This document shows positions 19,915-29,351 of a stretch of 64,000 nucleotides of DNA, piece by piece. The stretch is from CAXBDP01 sp963974465 (GTDB taxonomy: Bacteria; Bacteroidota; Bacteroidia; Cytophagales; Cyclobacteriaceae): the NCBI GenBank assembly GCA_049340005.1, contig JBMPIY010000009.1; one strand, given 5' to 3'. Position 1 is the stretch's first letter. The number at the start of each line of letters is the position of its first letter. The notes under the pieces were generated by a model that was not told the origin of the DNA, made no database searches, and worked only from the letters and a program-made list of their open reading frames with translations. The translations under genes were made by a program, and so were the position numbers.

Positions 19915-20841
19915 TCAAAAATTCCCAAACCTCAAAAATATCCCAAGTGGCAATTTCAAACCTGATTTTGAAGGAATATAAAACTCTCCTAATTCAACAT
20001 TTTTCATATCGAAATACGAGCGAATAATATTTTCGGCCATCAGTGCAGACCAACCCATCGAATAGAGATTGATGATCAAAAAGCCTTTTTGCTTGTCGAG
20101 AATTTGGGAACAGTACTCCAGTAATTCGGGCAATAGTTCTTGTAATAGCCACTTCTCTCCTTTCGGTCCACGTCCATAGGCGGGTGGATCTAATACAATT
20201 CCTTGATATATATTACCTCGAGAAGCTTCACGGCGAGTAAATTTCAATGCATCTTCCACTACCCAGCGGATATTATCCAAACCTGAGTTTTGTTGATTTT
20301 CATTGGCCCAACTGATAATGCTTTTCACCGAGTCCACATGCGTTACCTCTGCTCCAGCTGCTTTGGCTGCTAGTGAAATTCCTCCCGTATAAGCAAAGAG
20401 ATTTAGTACTTTACAGTTTGACGGATTTTCCCATTGCTGAATTTGCTCATAAATGTATTGCCAATTACTAGCCTGCTCCGGAAATACACCAATATGACCA
20501 AATGCCGTAAGCGCCAGTTTGAAACGAAGCTTTGTATTGCCCAATTGATAATTGATCTGCCAATGGTCTGGCATGCCGGGTTTCAAATTCCATCCTCCCG
20601 CTTCATTGTCTGTGCTACGATGAGATTTCTTACTGTTATCTCTGCTAAAATGCGCCTGCGACAATCTCTCCCATTCTTCATTTTTCATCGCCTTTGGCCA
20701 TATCGCTTGCGGCTCGGGACGAGTGATGATAAACTTGCCAAATCGCTCCAGTTTTTCGAAATCTCCACAGTCTATCAACTCATAATCTGCCCAACCTGGA
20801 GGAGGCACCAAACTTAAATTCTTATTTTCACTTGCTTGCAT
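19915..20841 (-). CDS. Class I SAM-dependent methyltransferase (RlmI/RlmK-like)
   Basis: A 308-residue Rossmann methyltransferase related to the PF10672 group of 23S rRNA methyltransferases. Motif I is LNLFAYTGGISLAA, the acidic loop VTHVDSVKSIISWANEN follows, and the catalytic-type motif is LDPPAYGRG. There is no N-terminal PUA domain, so it is shorter than RlmI (about 395). Methylation of a cytosine or guanine in rRNA is the likely role, but the exact target is not determinable. It is divergent from the SpoU methyltransferase with only 38 bases between starts. Confidence 0.85.
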   Translation of the reverse strand: MQASENKNLSLVPPPGWADYELIDCGDFEKLERFGKFIITRPEPQAIWPKAMKNEEWERLSQAHFSRDNSKKSHRSTDNEAGGWNLKPGMPDHWQINYQLGNTKLRFKLALTAFGHIGVFPEQASNWQYIYEQIQQWENPSNCKVLNLFAYTGGISLAAKAAGAEVTHVDSVKSIISWANENQQNSGLDNIRWVVEDALKFTRREASRGNIYQGIVLDPPAYGRGPKGEKWLLQELLPELLEYCSQILDKQKGFLIINLYSMGWSALMAENIIRSYFDMKNVELGEFYIPSKSGLKLPLGIFLRFGNF

Positions 20842-20879
20842 TGGGTCAAAAATAGAAATATGTTGATATTTTTACCCCT

Positions 20880-21689
20880 ATGCCAGCAGAACAAATTATT
20901 CAAAGTCCAAAAAACCCTAAAATAAAGAACCTTGAATTGCTCATTGCAAAAAGTCGTGAGCGTAAAAAACAGGGTTTATTCGTGATTGAAGGGCGAAAAG
21001 AGTGCGAATTAGCGATAAAATCAAATTTGGCGCTTGACTCTTGGTATTATTATCCAGATGGTCTGGGCGAAGAGGAAAAAGCATTGATTCCACTATTACA
21101 GCAACTCAATTTGCCAAGTTATAGATTGGAAAAGGAAGCCTTTGAAAAAATAGCTTATCGAAGCGGAACAGTTGGATTAATATTGCTAGCAAAAAGCTAC
21201 GAGCAAAAGCTATCAACATTGAAGCTGTCAAAAAATCCACTGATCTTGGTGGTAGAAGGCATAGAAAAACCAGGTAATTTAGGAGCATTATTACGCACCG
21301 CAGATGCTGCCCAACTTGATGCCGTAATCTGCTGTGATCAACAAACCGACTTATTCAATCCCAATGTAATTCGCTCCAGCCTTGGCTGTATATTCTCTGT
21401 GCCCACAGTACAATGTGGCAGCGAGGAAGCTATTGCTTGGTTAGGTGAAAAAGGAATTCAACTATTAGTCACAGATTTGGAAGGAGCTGTTTCCTATTTG
21501 GAGGTTGATTATAGAAAATCGACGGCAATTGTGATGGGTACAGAAGCTACAGGAATTACAGAACTTTGGAAAAAGGCAGCTGATGCCAAAATCAAAATAC
21601 CAATGCTGGGCTTGATAGATTCTCTCAATGTAAGCACCTCAGCAGCTATTGTGGTATTTGAAGCAAAAAGACAGCGGGAGGTAAAGTAA
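20880..21689 (+). CDS. TrmH/SpoU family RNA 2'-O-methyltransferase
   Basis: A 269-residue SPOUT enzyme. An N-terminal substrate-binding domain (about 1-95, with the KSRERKKQGLFVIEGRKE opening) precedes the SpoU core. Core motifs are 1 (EKPGNLGALLRTADA with the catalytic Arg), 2 (VMGTEATGI) and 3 (IPMLGLIDSLNVSTSAAI). It transfers a methyl to a ribose 2'-OH of tRNA or rRNA. It resembles the RlmB/TsnR-like group, with no specific target assignable. The stop codon lies next to a GCGGGAGG octamer (21674-21681). Confidence 0.92.
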   Translation: MPAEQIIQSPKNPKIKNLELLIAKSRERKKQGLFVIEGRKECELAIKSNLALDSWYYYPDGLGEEEKALIPLLQQLNLPSYRLEKEAFEKIAYRSGTVGLILLAKSYEQKLSTLKLSKNPLILVVEGIEKPGNLGALLRTADAAQLDAVICCDQQTDLFNPNVIRSSLGCIFSVPTVQCGSEEAIAWLGEKGIQLLVTDLEGAVSYLEVDYRKSTAIVMGTEATGITELWKKAADAKIKIPMLGLIDSLNVSTSAAIVVFEAKRQREVK

Positions 21690-21733
21690 ATTCCATAAAT
21701 TGGTCATCGAAGTCACGCTAAACACATAAGCAA

Positions 21734-22504
21734 TTGTTTTTCATTTTATCCAAAACCATTTCCTTTCTTGCCATGCCACTTACGCTTATTTCGCTGGCTT
21801 GGATGACATTTTTACTGATCAAAAAGAAAACTTGGAAAAGGCGATTGATGTGGATTGCTTTGTTATTATCTTTTGTATTTACCAATAATTTCCTAGCTCA
21901 AAAGCTAATGTATTGGTGGGAAATACCCGCGACTCCGATTGCCTCTCTCGAAAGTTATCCTGTAGGTGTGGTACTCACCGGCATTGCACTTACCGATCGT
22001 GAACTCAATGACAGAGTATATTTTGCTCGTGGTGCAGATAGAATCGTAAATGCGCTGCAACTTTACAAAGCAGGCAAAATCCAAAAAGTACTTATCAGTG
22101 GTGGTACAGGCAGGATCGATCAAGAAATTGGCTTTCCAGAAGCGATTGCTTTGAAGGATTTTCTGCTCTTGGCTGGAGTTCCAGAAAATGATATAATTCT
22201 GGAAACTGATGCCAACAATACGTATGAAAATGCCAAATTCTCTGCTGAGATCTTAGCTCAGCAATTTCCAAATCAAAAAATCCTCTTAATTACATCGGCT
22301 TTTCATATGCGGAGATCCGCAGCTTGTTTCAGCAAGCAAGGTGTTAACTTTGACACTTTTACAGGCGACTTTTTCGCAAAGGATAAGCAAAAATACGGAT
22401 TAGGAGATTTTCTTATTCCTAATCCGGATGCGCTTAATATTTGGACCAAGCTTTTTAAAGAATGGATTGGAATGATTGCCTATAAAGTGGCTGGATATAT
22501 TTGA
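21734..22504 (+). CDS. YdcF/ElyC-type DUF218 membrane protein
   Basis: A 256-residue protein with two N-terminal hydrophobic helices (about 1-22 and 34-52) and a DUF218 (PF02698) domain. Family landmarks are YPVGVVLTGI, VLISGGTG, ETDANNTYENAKFSAE, and LLITSAFHMRRS. The start is a TTG; the family-typical opening MFFILSKTISFLAMPL supports it over the internal ATG at 21773. ElyC/SanA homologues act in envelope and peptidoglycan-lipid homeostasis. Its partner genes are not obvious here. Confidence 0.85.
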   Translation: MFFILSKTISFLAMPLTLISLAWMTFLLIKKKTWKRRLMWIALLLSFVFTNNFLAQKLMYWWEIPATPIASLESYPVGVVLTGIALTDRELNDRVYFARGADRIVNALQLYKAGKIQKVLISGGTGRIDQEIGFPEAIALKDFLLLAGVPENDIILETDANNTYENAKFSAEILAQQFPNQKILLITSAFHMRRSAACFSKQGVNFDTFTGDFFAKDKQKYGLGDFLIPNPDALNIWTKLFKEWIGMIAYKVAGYI

Positions 22505-22519
22505 GTTATTTAGTTAATC

Positions 22520-22732
22520 TTAATGCTCTTCATCATACTTTTCTACTAGCTCAACTAAAGAATCATAGTATTTTTGAAGATTTTGAATTGTGATATGTGG
22601 ATCTGAATCATTAGGAATTGTCATTGGCATTTCATCTAAGTACTTTTCTAACTCAGGGTACTCGCTTCTAATCTCATTGGTTAGTTCTACAATTTTTGAA
22701 TTGAGTTCCTTTTCTTTTTGGTCGTAGTTCAT
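22520..22732 (-). CDS. Small hypothetical acidic protein
   Basis: A 70-residue, highly charged, mostly helical protein starting MNYDQKEKELNSKIVELTNE and ending EKYDEEH. There is no signal peptide, no membrane segment and no recognised motif. It has an ATG start and Bacteroidota-like codon use, and it sits convergent to the YdcF gene. It probably is a real cytosolic protein of unknown role. Confidence 0.65.
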   Translation of the reverse strand: MNYDQKEKELNSKIVELTNEIRSEYPELEKYLDEMPMTIPNDSDPHITIQNLQKYYDSLVELVEKYDEEH

Positions 22733-22842
22733 GATTTCTATTATTTATAATTATAAAGATCGGTAATATATTTACTCTCCTCTTTTAAACGAAAGCATTG
22801 CAAGCATGTTGTTAATTGATATCGTTTTGGGTATTCTAAAAA

Positions 22843-22880
22843 ATAAAAAAGGAGGCCAACCCCTCAGCCCCCTTTTTATT
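22843..22880 (-). terminator. Terminator of the TonB receptor/phosphatase transcript
   Basis: Read on the minus strand, the AAAAAGGGGGC arm pairs imperfectly with GCCTCCTTTTTT and is followed by TATTTTTT. It is placed just past the phosphatase stop codon. Confidence 0.65.
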
Positions 22881-22900
22881 AAAATAATCCGACTGACTAT

Positions 22901-24259
22901 TTATTTATTACCTCCTGAGTAAATTTTATTGTAAGCAGCTTTTTGCTCTTCAGTGTAGCGTTCACGATAACTCGCTGGCAAAGTGGTTTTTTCAGGCCAA
23001 TTGATTGCCTTATCTACAATCAGCTTTTTACCTCCTGCTTTCTTTATCATTTGAAAAGAGTCATAAAGCTCTCCCGTTGCAGTGTATGCATCAAAATGCA
23101 ATTCATCTCCATCGATAGTAATCAATTGATACAATTGTACATTTGAAGCGGCTCTATCCATCCATTTATCTGTTGTTAGGTCATACATTTTCGGCCCACT
23201 TACAGATACCACATACATCGTAGTGGCTTCTTCACTTTGTGCATTTACACCCATCGGGATATTGCTGCCACGTCCATAAGTATGATCATGACCTTGTAAT
23301 ACCAAATCAACATTATACTTATCGAAAATCGGCTTAAACACTTCTCTAAACTCAGGATTGTCTCTTCCTTCTTTCGATGAATATATTGGGTGGTGAAAAG
23401 TGATGATGATCCATTTCTTATCATTATTTGCTAATACATCTTCAAGCCATTCAGCTTGCACCATTCTTGAATTCTCATCCAGATTGATCATTTGTGAATT
23501 GAGCGAGATAAATTTAGCATCTTGATAATCCGTGTGAAAAACTGTTCCTTCATGACCTGCGGGGCCATTCGTTGGGAAATTGAATGTAGCATTCCAATGA
23601 TGATCCACAGTAAGTGTTCCAGCCTCATCTCTAAAATATTCGTGATTGCCTGGTGTAGCAATACTTGGGATCATAGCGTGAATAAAACCTCCCGCATGAT
23701 GCCACTCACCCCATTCCTTATCGCTGTTGGATCTATTAATTAAATCACCTGCATGCAACATAAAAGCTGCTCTTGGCAGATCGATAAAGGCTTGGCGAAT
23801 AACTCTTGACCACATAGATTTCACGTCATTTTGTGCATCACCAAAATAGATAAATGAAAATGGCTCAACTTCTGAAGCTGCTGTTCTGAAATGAAACCAC
23901 TCCGTCCATAATTCACCATGACCTACTCTATATGCATAGAGTTTCCCAGGCAACAAACCTGTGAAAGTGATATTATGGTAATGTGCTTGTACGGCTCCAT
24001 CGTTATTTAAAATAGTTTTTGCAGTATGGCGCGTTGCATTTTTCGGAAACTCTGGCGATTCATCTGCCAGTACTATTTCTGCAAATGATTCGGTCACCTC
24101 AGTACTTGTGCGCCAAGTTACGGTTTGAGTCGTTTTTGGGTCTTCTGCCCAAGTAAGAACTACTCTATCAGGATACGTTTGGGGTAGAAATTCTTGTGCA
24201 TGTACAAATTGTACACAGCCCAAAAATAAGATTAGTAATAATTGCTTTTTTAAATTCAT
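22901..24259 (-). CDS. Purple-acid-phosphatase-like metallophosphoesterase
   Basis: A 452-residue exported protein (signal peptide ending VHAQE). A fibronectin-type purple-acid-phosphatase N-terminal domain (about 25-125, with the conserved PDRVVLTW opening) precedes a calcineurin-like metallophosphoesterase domain. Metal motifs are FGDAQND, HAGDLINRS, GNHEYF, TFHHPIY and GHDHTYGR. The Tyr that gives classical purple enzymes their colour (GDxxY) is not evident, so the metal charge-transfer centre may differ. It should release phosphate from organic esters in the periplasm. It follows the TonB receptor after an 86-base gap holding a long hairpin. Confidence 0.92.
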   Translation of the reverse strand: MNLKKQLLLILFLGCVQFVHAQEFLPQTYPDRVVLTWAEDPKTTQTVTWRTSTEVTESFAEIVLADESPEFPKNATRHTAKTILNNDGAVQAHYHNITFTGLLPGKLYAYRVGHGELWTEWFHFRTAASEVEPFSFIYFGDAQNDVKSMWSRVIRQAFIDLPRAAFMLHAGDLINRSNSDKEWGEWHHAGGFIHAMIPSIATPGNHEYFRDEAGTLTVDHHWNATFNFPTNGPAGHEGTVFHTDYQDAKFISLNSQMINLDENSRMVQAEWLEDVLANNDKKWIIITFHHPIYSSKEGRDNPEFREVFKPIFDKYNVDLVLQGHDHTYGRGSNIPMGVNAQSEEATTMYVVSVSGPKMYDLTTDKWMDRAASNVQLYQLITIDGDELHFDAYTATGELYDSFQMIKKAGGKKLIVDKAINWPEKTTLPASYRERYTEEQKAAYNKIYSGGNK

Positions 24260-24291
24260 TACAGTCTTTGTTTTAATAAAATCAATATAAA

Positions 24292-24335
24292 GAGATGTAA
24301 ATGATTAAGCGTTGTTCCCTAATCATTTACATCTC
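24292..24335 (-). promoter_or_regulatory. 16-bp perfect intercistronic hairpin (receptor to phosphatase)
   Basis: The arms GAGATGTAAATGATTA (24292-24307) and its exact complement (24320-24335) enclose a 12-base loop. It fills half of the gap between the TonB receptor stop and the phosphatase start. On the transcribed minus strand it is followed by TCTTTAT, a weak T-rich stretch. It may be an attenuator, partial terminator or mRNA-stabilising element that lowers or protects the phosphatase message. Confidence 0.7.
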
Positions 24336-24345
24336 ATTTTTTTAC

Positions 24346-27300
24346 TTAGTAAGCATTAAATCTAACTCCAATATTGCCCCAAGAAGAGTAATACATATCA
24401 TCGAAAGGTTTGCCATCGCCAAATACTTCGGAGATAGGTGCATTAGTCAAGTTGCTAATACCCAAATAAATACTTAAGTTTTTTGATACACGCTGTGAAG
24501 CTGAGAAATCAAGCTGACTCCTACCCTTTTGCAAGATATCGTTTGCCTCTACATCAGCTAATTCTGTGGTGTATGTATCATAAAAATACATGGATAACCT
24601 ACCAGAAAAGCCAAATTTCTCATAAGATAAGGAAACATTCCCTACATGAGGTCGCATGTCTGGTAAGCGAACAGTGCGGGTGGAAGTAATACCTGGTACT
24701 TCAAACTCAGACTGCACATAAGTATAGTTTGCATATATTCCCAAGCCGTTAAGTACACCTGGCAAGAAAGTCAATTGCTGCTGCCAAGCTACTTCAAAAC
24801 CTTGAGCAGTAGCAGTCGCTCCATTTACAGTTTGATCAATTCTCCAGCCATCATAAATACCACCAACTCCAGTTGTTGATTGCTCATAAATATAATTCCT
24901 GATACTCTTGTGGAATACCCCGCCTGAAATCAAACCTACAGATTGAAAATAATGCTCGAATAGTAAATCATAATTAACTGACGTTGCTTGATCCAAGTTT
25001 GGATTTCCACGGTTTACTCTTCTATTTCTATTAAGAACTTCTTCCCATGGCACCAAATCATAATAACTAGGTCTTGCCAATGAACGAGTAACAGCCATTC
25101 TTACATTAGTATTTCCAGTTGGCGAATATTTCAAATTCAATGAAGGAAAAAATCCATCGAAGGTTTTACTTGTATTCACTGGAATCGTATTTAGGTAATT
25201 TCCATCCTGATCAAAGTTCACTTGATTTCCTTGATAATCGAAACCTGTTTGCTCATATCGAACACCAGTAATTGCTTCAAACTTGTTAAGCTTCAATTTA
25301 GTCATGATATATGCAGCACCTAAATATTCTGTGCCTTCGAAAGAATCTGGATCAGTATTTTGTCTGGTATAATTTTCATTATCCTTAAAAAGGCCAGGAT
25401 TACGGTTTAAGTAATCTTCTAGCAATTCAGCTTCAGGGAAATTACCTAGTTGATAATTGTTGTTGAAATGATCTAGTTTCTCATAGTCAGACAGATAATC
25501 TGAAAGAACAAAGTTGCCAGAGATCAAATCATGAAGGAAGTAGTTACGACTTCTATCATTGTATTTATAACGGAATCTACCTCCCGCTTTTACTTCACCA
25601 ATCGCATTTCCTATTTTATATCCTCTCTTGGCGTTTACTGTAAATTGACCATCATGATCCAGAGACATATCATGTCTATTAATATATCTGTTTGTAGTAT
25701 ATTCACTTGGATCGAATGGGTCTTCTTGATCAAAATTGAATTGTGGTGCTCTCATGTTAGAAAAGTCCATTTGAGCTGATAAGTTATTGCGAACGAAACT
25801 AGCTGCATAATAGATGGGCTGATCGTAATTCCCTCTTGAATAGGTCAAATCAAAATCTAGATCGACTGCCGAAAGCGAAGTTTTACCACCTGCAGATATT
25901 ACTGTTACATCACGATTATAATCTCTCCAGTTTCCTGCTTGAGTAATTCTAATGTTTTCGGCTTGTGTTGGGCTGCTATACGTTCCAATGTTATAGACTC
26001 TTTCTAATCTATTTTGAATTTCATAATAAATATTGCCTGTAGCACGAACATAGAATGATGAAGTAGCATTTGGAAAATAATTCAACTCTGCATTAAGACC
26101 CACATTATCTCTTTTTATCATATAACCATCTGTATCTAGGCTAGAAAGCAATTGATAATCTACACCGTCAAATGTGTAATCACGATAATTTTTCTCTACT
26201 TGATCTTCACCTCTCCAGCTTCTCAAATAGCTGGCTCCAACCAAAAATCCAATTTTGTCTTTACGTTTACCATAACTAAAACCTGCTTCATAATTTTGCT
26301 TATCTACCAAAGCATTGTAACCAACTGAAGCTCTAGCATCCAAAATCGTTTCATTTTTTGCAGGAGATTTTGTTACAATATTTACTGTTCCTCCCGTACC
26401 ATCAGCATCTAAATCTGGAGTCAATGTTTTGATTACTTCAATAGATTCAATCGTACTTGACAATACCCCATTCAAATCGGTATTACGACCACCGGCGTTT
26501 GTGGAAGGCATACGTGTTCCATTTACTGTAACAGAACTCAAATCTTGACTCAAACCTCTAATGATCACATCACGGGGCAATCCGTAACTATAACTCACAG
26601 CCACACCAGGGACTCTTTGTAGAGATTCACCAATTGTCAAGTCAGGAAAACGCTCCATCTGCTCTTGCGACATTACATATTTGATGTTGTCAGCAGATTT
26701 CATTTTAGTAAGTGCTTTAGTTTCACCTTTTCTTATGCCCGTCACTGTAACACCATCAAGCTCCGAAAATGTTGAAGCCATTCTGAACTCAACATTTACA
26801 GTACCATTGCCTATTACTTGTACAGTTTGCTCTTGGCTTTGGTAACCAACAAAAGTTGCTACCAAAGTAATTTGACCTTCGTCGATACCTGAAATTCTAA
26901 AACGACCGTTGATGTCGGATACTACTGCTTTGTTGGTTCCTTTAATACCAATGGTAGCGAATGCAAGTGCTTCATTTGATTGTTCATCGACTATAGTACC
27001 ATTGATAAATCCTTTGGCCTCAGATGCAGGCTTTATCACTTTTACCTTTTCTACCTTTCGAAGCATAATTTGGTTTCCGCGGATAGAATAACTCAATTCC
27101 AAAGGAGTTAATATCTCTTCAAGAACTTCCTTTAACGTCTTCTTTTCAGCTTTATAAGAAATTAATTTAGCATCATTTACATAATTTGTTGAGTAAACAA
27201 ACATGATTGAAGCTTGTGCTTCCAAATTATTAAGAGCGGTTTTGAAAGCTACATTCTCTAGCTGAAGATTACATTCAGTTAAAAGTACTTCTTGTTTTGG

Positions 27301-27402
27301 GTTATTAGCAAAGCCCTTATTAAAGATGCCAACTAACATTAGTAATACCAGCAAATAGTGCTTTAACACCATTGCTTTTGGTTTTAGTAAAACATTTTTC
27401 AT
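24346..27402 (-). CDS. TonB-dependent receptor with STN signalling domain
   Basis: About 1018 residues counted from the ATG at 27402; a longer frame to 27465 begins at a TTG inside a hairpin and is rejected. In order, the protein has a signal peptide; an STN/secretin-like domain (AFKTALNNLEAQASIMFVYS through YSIRGNQIMLRK) that touches an anti-sigma factor; a carboxypeptidase-regulatory-like domain (GFINGTIVDEQSNEALAFATI); a plug (IGESLQRVPGVAVSYSYG, RDVIIRGLSQDLSS); and a 22-stranded-type barrel ending in VRFNAY. It imports a bulky substrate using TonB energy. Linked ECF sigma, FecR and phosphatase genes suggest an organophosphate or phosphate-linked ligand, which is inferred. Confidence 0.93.
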   Translation of the reverse strand: MKNVLLKPKAMVLKHYLLVLLMLVGIFNKGFANNPKQEVLLTECNLQLENVAFKTALNNLEAQASIMFVYSTNYVNDAKLISYKAEKKTLKEVLEEILTPLELSYSIRGNQIMLRKVEKVKVIKPASEAKGFINGTIVDEQSNEALAFATIGIKGTNKAVVSDINGRFRISGIDEGQITLVATFVGYQSQEQTVQVIGNGTVNVEFRMASTFSELDGVTVTGIRKGETKALTKMKSADNIKYVMSQEQMERFPDLTIGESLQRVPGVAVSYSYGLPRDVIIRGLSQDLSSVTVNGTRMPSTNAGGRNTDLNGVLSSTIESIEVIKTLTPDLDADGTGGTVNIVTKSPAKNETILDARASVGYNALVDKQNYEAGFSYGKRKDKIGFLVGASYLRSWRGEDQVEKNYRDYTFDGVDYQLLSSLDTDGYMIKRDNVGLNAELNYFPNATSSFYVRATGNIYYEIQNRLERVYNIGTYSSPTQAENIRITQAGNWRDYNRDVTVISAGGKTSLSAVDLDFDLTYSRGNYDQPIYYAASFVRNNLSAQMDFSNMRAPQFNFDQEDPFDPSEYTTNRYINRHDMSLDHDGQFTVNAKRGYKIGNAIGEVKAGGRFRYKYNDRSRNYFLHDLISGNFVLSDYLSDYEKLDHFNNNYQLGNFPEAELLEDYLNRNPGLFKDNENYTRQNTDPDSFEGTEYLGAAYIMTKLKLNKFEAITGVRYEQTGFDYQGNQVNFDQDGNYLNTIPVNTSKTFDGFFPSLNLKYSPTGNTNVRMAVTRSLARPSYYDLVPWEEVLNRNRRVNRGNPNLDQATSVNYDLLFEHYFQSVGLISGGVFHKSIRNYIYEQSTTGVGGIYDGWRIDQTVNGATATAQGFEVAWQQQLTFLPGVLNGLGIYANYTYVQSEFEVPGITSTRTVRLPDMRPHVGNVSLSYEKFGFSGRLSMYFYDTYTTELADVEANDILQKGRSQLDFSASQRVSKNLSIYLGISNLTNAPISEVFGDGKPFDDMYYSSWGNIGVRFNAY

Positions 27403-27461
27403 AGTTTTAAGAGATTTTGATTGATTGGTTTTTTTTAGAATTATTTGATCATCAAGATTTG

Positions 27462-27485
27462 CCAAGGATGTTGCCGCATCCTTGG
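27462..27485 (-). promoter_or_regulatory. 9-bp hairpin between fecR-type gene and receptor gene
   Basis: CCAAGGATG, loop TTGCCG, then CATCCTTGG, beginning just after the FecR-type stop codon on the minus strand. On the plus strand it is followed by a T-rich run, but no plus-strand gene ends there. It could attenuate receptor expression or be an RNA stability element. It is the second hairpin in this operon. Confidence 0.6.
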
Positions 27486-27489
27486 TTTT

Positions 27490-28524
27490 TTATTTTTGTA
27501 CACATTTGTTTCCACTAAAAGTTATTGTTCTCCCTTTCACCTCATAGGTCAGATTTAGAATTGTTGAAATGGCATCAAGAATTCCTGTAAGGGAATTATC
27601 CTTGAGCTTACCCGAAAGCTGACAAAGGCCAATTGCTGGGTCGGAAAATTGAATTTCAATTTCAAACCTAGACTCTAGCATTTGTGCAACCTCATTCAGC
27701 GTTTCATTTTCCAAGACCATGAAATTGTTGATCCATCCAAAGTATTTTTCAGGATTGTTAATAATTGATTTTGATAAAACTCCCTCATCTTTATCAAAAG
27801 TCCCCTTTTCATTTGGTAGCAATTCCAGTTTCACGGTAGGCGATTCGTAGTTTTCGATCGAAACTTTACCAGTTCGTACAGTGACCTCTACAGCTTCCAG
27901 ATCAGCATAAGACTTAATATTGAAACTTGTGCCTAATACCCTTGTAATCAATCCATTAGACTCAATCACAAAAGGCCTCAACGAATCGGGTGTAACTTCA
28001 AAAAATGCCTCTCCGGAAAGTATTATTGTTCTCTCAGTTTCGGAAAATTGTTCAGGAAATTCAATGGTACTTAGTTCATTGAGCCAAACCTTTGAACCAT
28101 CACCCAGCGTAATCAAAGATCGCTGCCACCTATGCGTAGATTTCGAAATAGTATTAGATGTAATCTCACCGACACCAAACCAAACCACAGAAACTGCCAT
28201 TAACAGAATGAATGAAACAATACCTAATTGAATTCTTTTAGCAGAAAAAAGTCGCTTTTTGGGTTGGCGATTTTCAAATCTCTCTTTGCTCGAAATATTT
28301 ACCTTTATTCTTGACCTAAGCTTTTGCTCTAACCTGTCTGAGTCAGTATTTGGCAAGGTGATATTAGCCTTACTCCATATATTCTTCAGGTCATTATAAT
28401 GAGCCTGCTTTTGTGGATGCTGATTTAAGAATTCAATGAAAATAGATCTTTCGTTCTCATCCATCTCATCAGAAAAATCTCTAATACAACTCCTAATGAA
28501 ACTATTATTATCGAGCATTATCAA
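27490..28524 (-). CDS. FecR family anti-sigma factor
   Basis: A 344-residue inner-membrane regulator. The N-terminal roughly 70 residues are the FecR/ASD-type sigma-binding part (FLNQHPQKQAHYNDLKNIW). One membrane helix lies near residues 100-120 (LGIVSFILLMAVSVVWFGV). The periplasmic FecR domain follows (TLGDGSKVWLNELSTIEFP, and ERTIILSGEAFFEVTPD), then a C-terminal secretin-like module. It senses the STN domain of the receptor downstream and holds or releases the ECF sigma factor upstream. The gap to the sigma gene is 81 bases. Confidence 0.95.
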   Translation of the reverse strand: MIMLDNNSFIRSCIRDFSDEMDENERSIFIEFLNQHPQKQAHYNDLKNIWSKANITLPNTDSDRLEQKLRSRIKVNISSKERFENRQPKKRLFSAKRIQLGIVSFILLMAVSVVWFGVGEITSNTISKSTHRWQRSLITLGDGSKVWLNELSTIEFPEQFSETERTIILSGEAFFEVTPDSLRPFVIESNGLITRVLGTSFNIKSYADLEAVEVTVRTGKVSIENYESPTVKLELLPNEKGTFDKDEGVLSKSIINNPEKYFGWINNFMVLENETLNEVAQMLESRFEIEIQFSDPAIGLCQLSGKLKDNSLTGILDAISTILNLTYEVKGRTITFSGNKCVQK

Positions 28525-28605
28525 GGTCTTTATTTCAAGACCGATTTCTGCAGGTTTACACGGGCTGTCTTACATCAACAAATCGTTAACTAATCGTGAA
28601 CTCTA

Positions 28606-29160
28606 TTAATAAGATGATTTTTGACGCATGATCTTTTGAAGAAAAAGCAATGCGCTTGAAATATGATCTTCTACAGTTCTCGGAGATATTTCGAGTAGTT
28701 CTGAAATCTCTTTGTGTTTTAAGCCATCAATTCTAGAAAGCTTAAATACTAATCTTCGTCTTTCTGGTAATAGATCAAGAATATCCTCTAATTCCTTGTA
28801 CTCCTCAGCTTGTATAAAATCATCTAAAGCAGAAGTTTCTGTTCCGCTAATATGAAAGGCATTCTCAATATCTACGTAATTGTGGCGGGAGGATTTTGCC
28901 AATTCATTGAGAGATCCATTTTTTACTGCTCGATACAAATAAGCTTTTGGATTGTCAATGGCTGAAAGCTTCGGGTTTTGCCAAATTCTAAAAAAAACAT
29001 CCGAAACAACTTCCTCAGCCAATGGCAAATCTTTTCTTAGTAAAAAATAAGATAGTTCAATAAGTCGCTTCGAATATCGTCTAAATAACTGAAAATAAGC
29101 ACTTTCGTCTTTATTGCTGATAAGCTGAAATAGTTCACTATCTGATAATTGCCTTTCCAT
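28606..29160 (-). CDS. ECF RNA polymerase sigma-70 factor
   Basis: A 184-residue ECF sigma factor with region 2 (LFRRYSKRLIELSYFLLRKDLPLAEEVVSDVFFRIWQ) and region 4 (LPERRRLVFKLSRIDGLKHKEISELLEISPRTVEDHIS). It belongs to the Bacteroidota expansion type paired with FecR and an STN-TonB receptor. It should direct transcription of its own receptor operon once released from FecR. No consensus promoter can be assigned from one locus. It heads a four-gene minus-strand run. Confidence 0.95.
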   Translation of the reverse strand: MERQLSDSELFQLISNKDESAYFQLFRRYSKRLIELSYFLLRKDLPLAEEVVSDVFFRIWQNPKLSAIDNPKAYLYRAVKNGSLNELAKSSRHNYVDIENAFHISGTETSALDDFIQAEEYKELEDILDLLPERRRLVFKLSRIDGLKHKEISELLEISPRTVEDHISSALLFLQKIMRQKSSY

Positions 29161-29351
29161 TGTTTAAAGCTATGGAGAGAATTCTAGCTTTAATTCGACA
29201 TCAGATTATCAAAATATTAACCTGTAGATAAAATGTTTAATTCGTACATTTAGTAGTTTAGAAATGTCAAAAACAGATCAAAAACTTACGAAAAGGTTCA
29301 ATTTCATTCAAAATATGAGTAATTTAATCCGAAATAGAATTGAGCAGGAAA

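Noticed and set aside
27403..27465. Longer start for the STN-TonB receptor
   Set aside because: The extension starts at a TTG inside a hairpin, and the ATG at 27402 gives a normal signal peptide.
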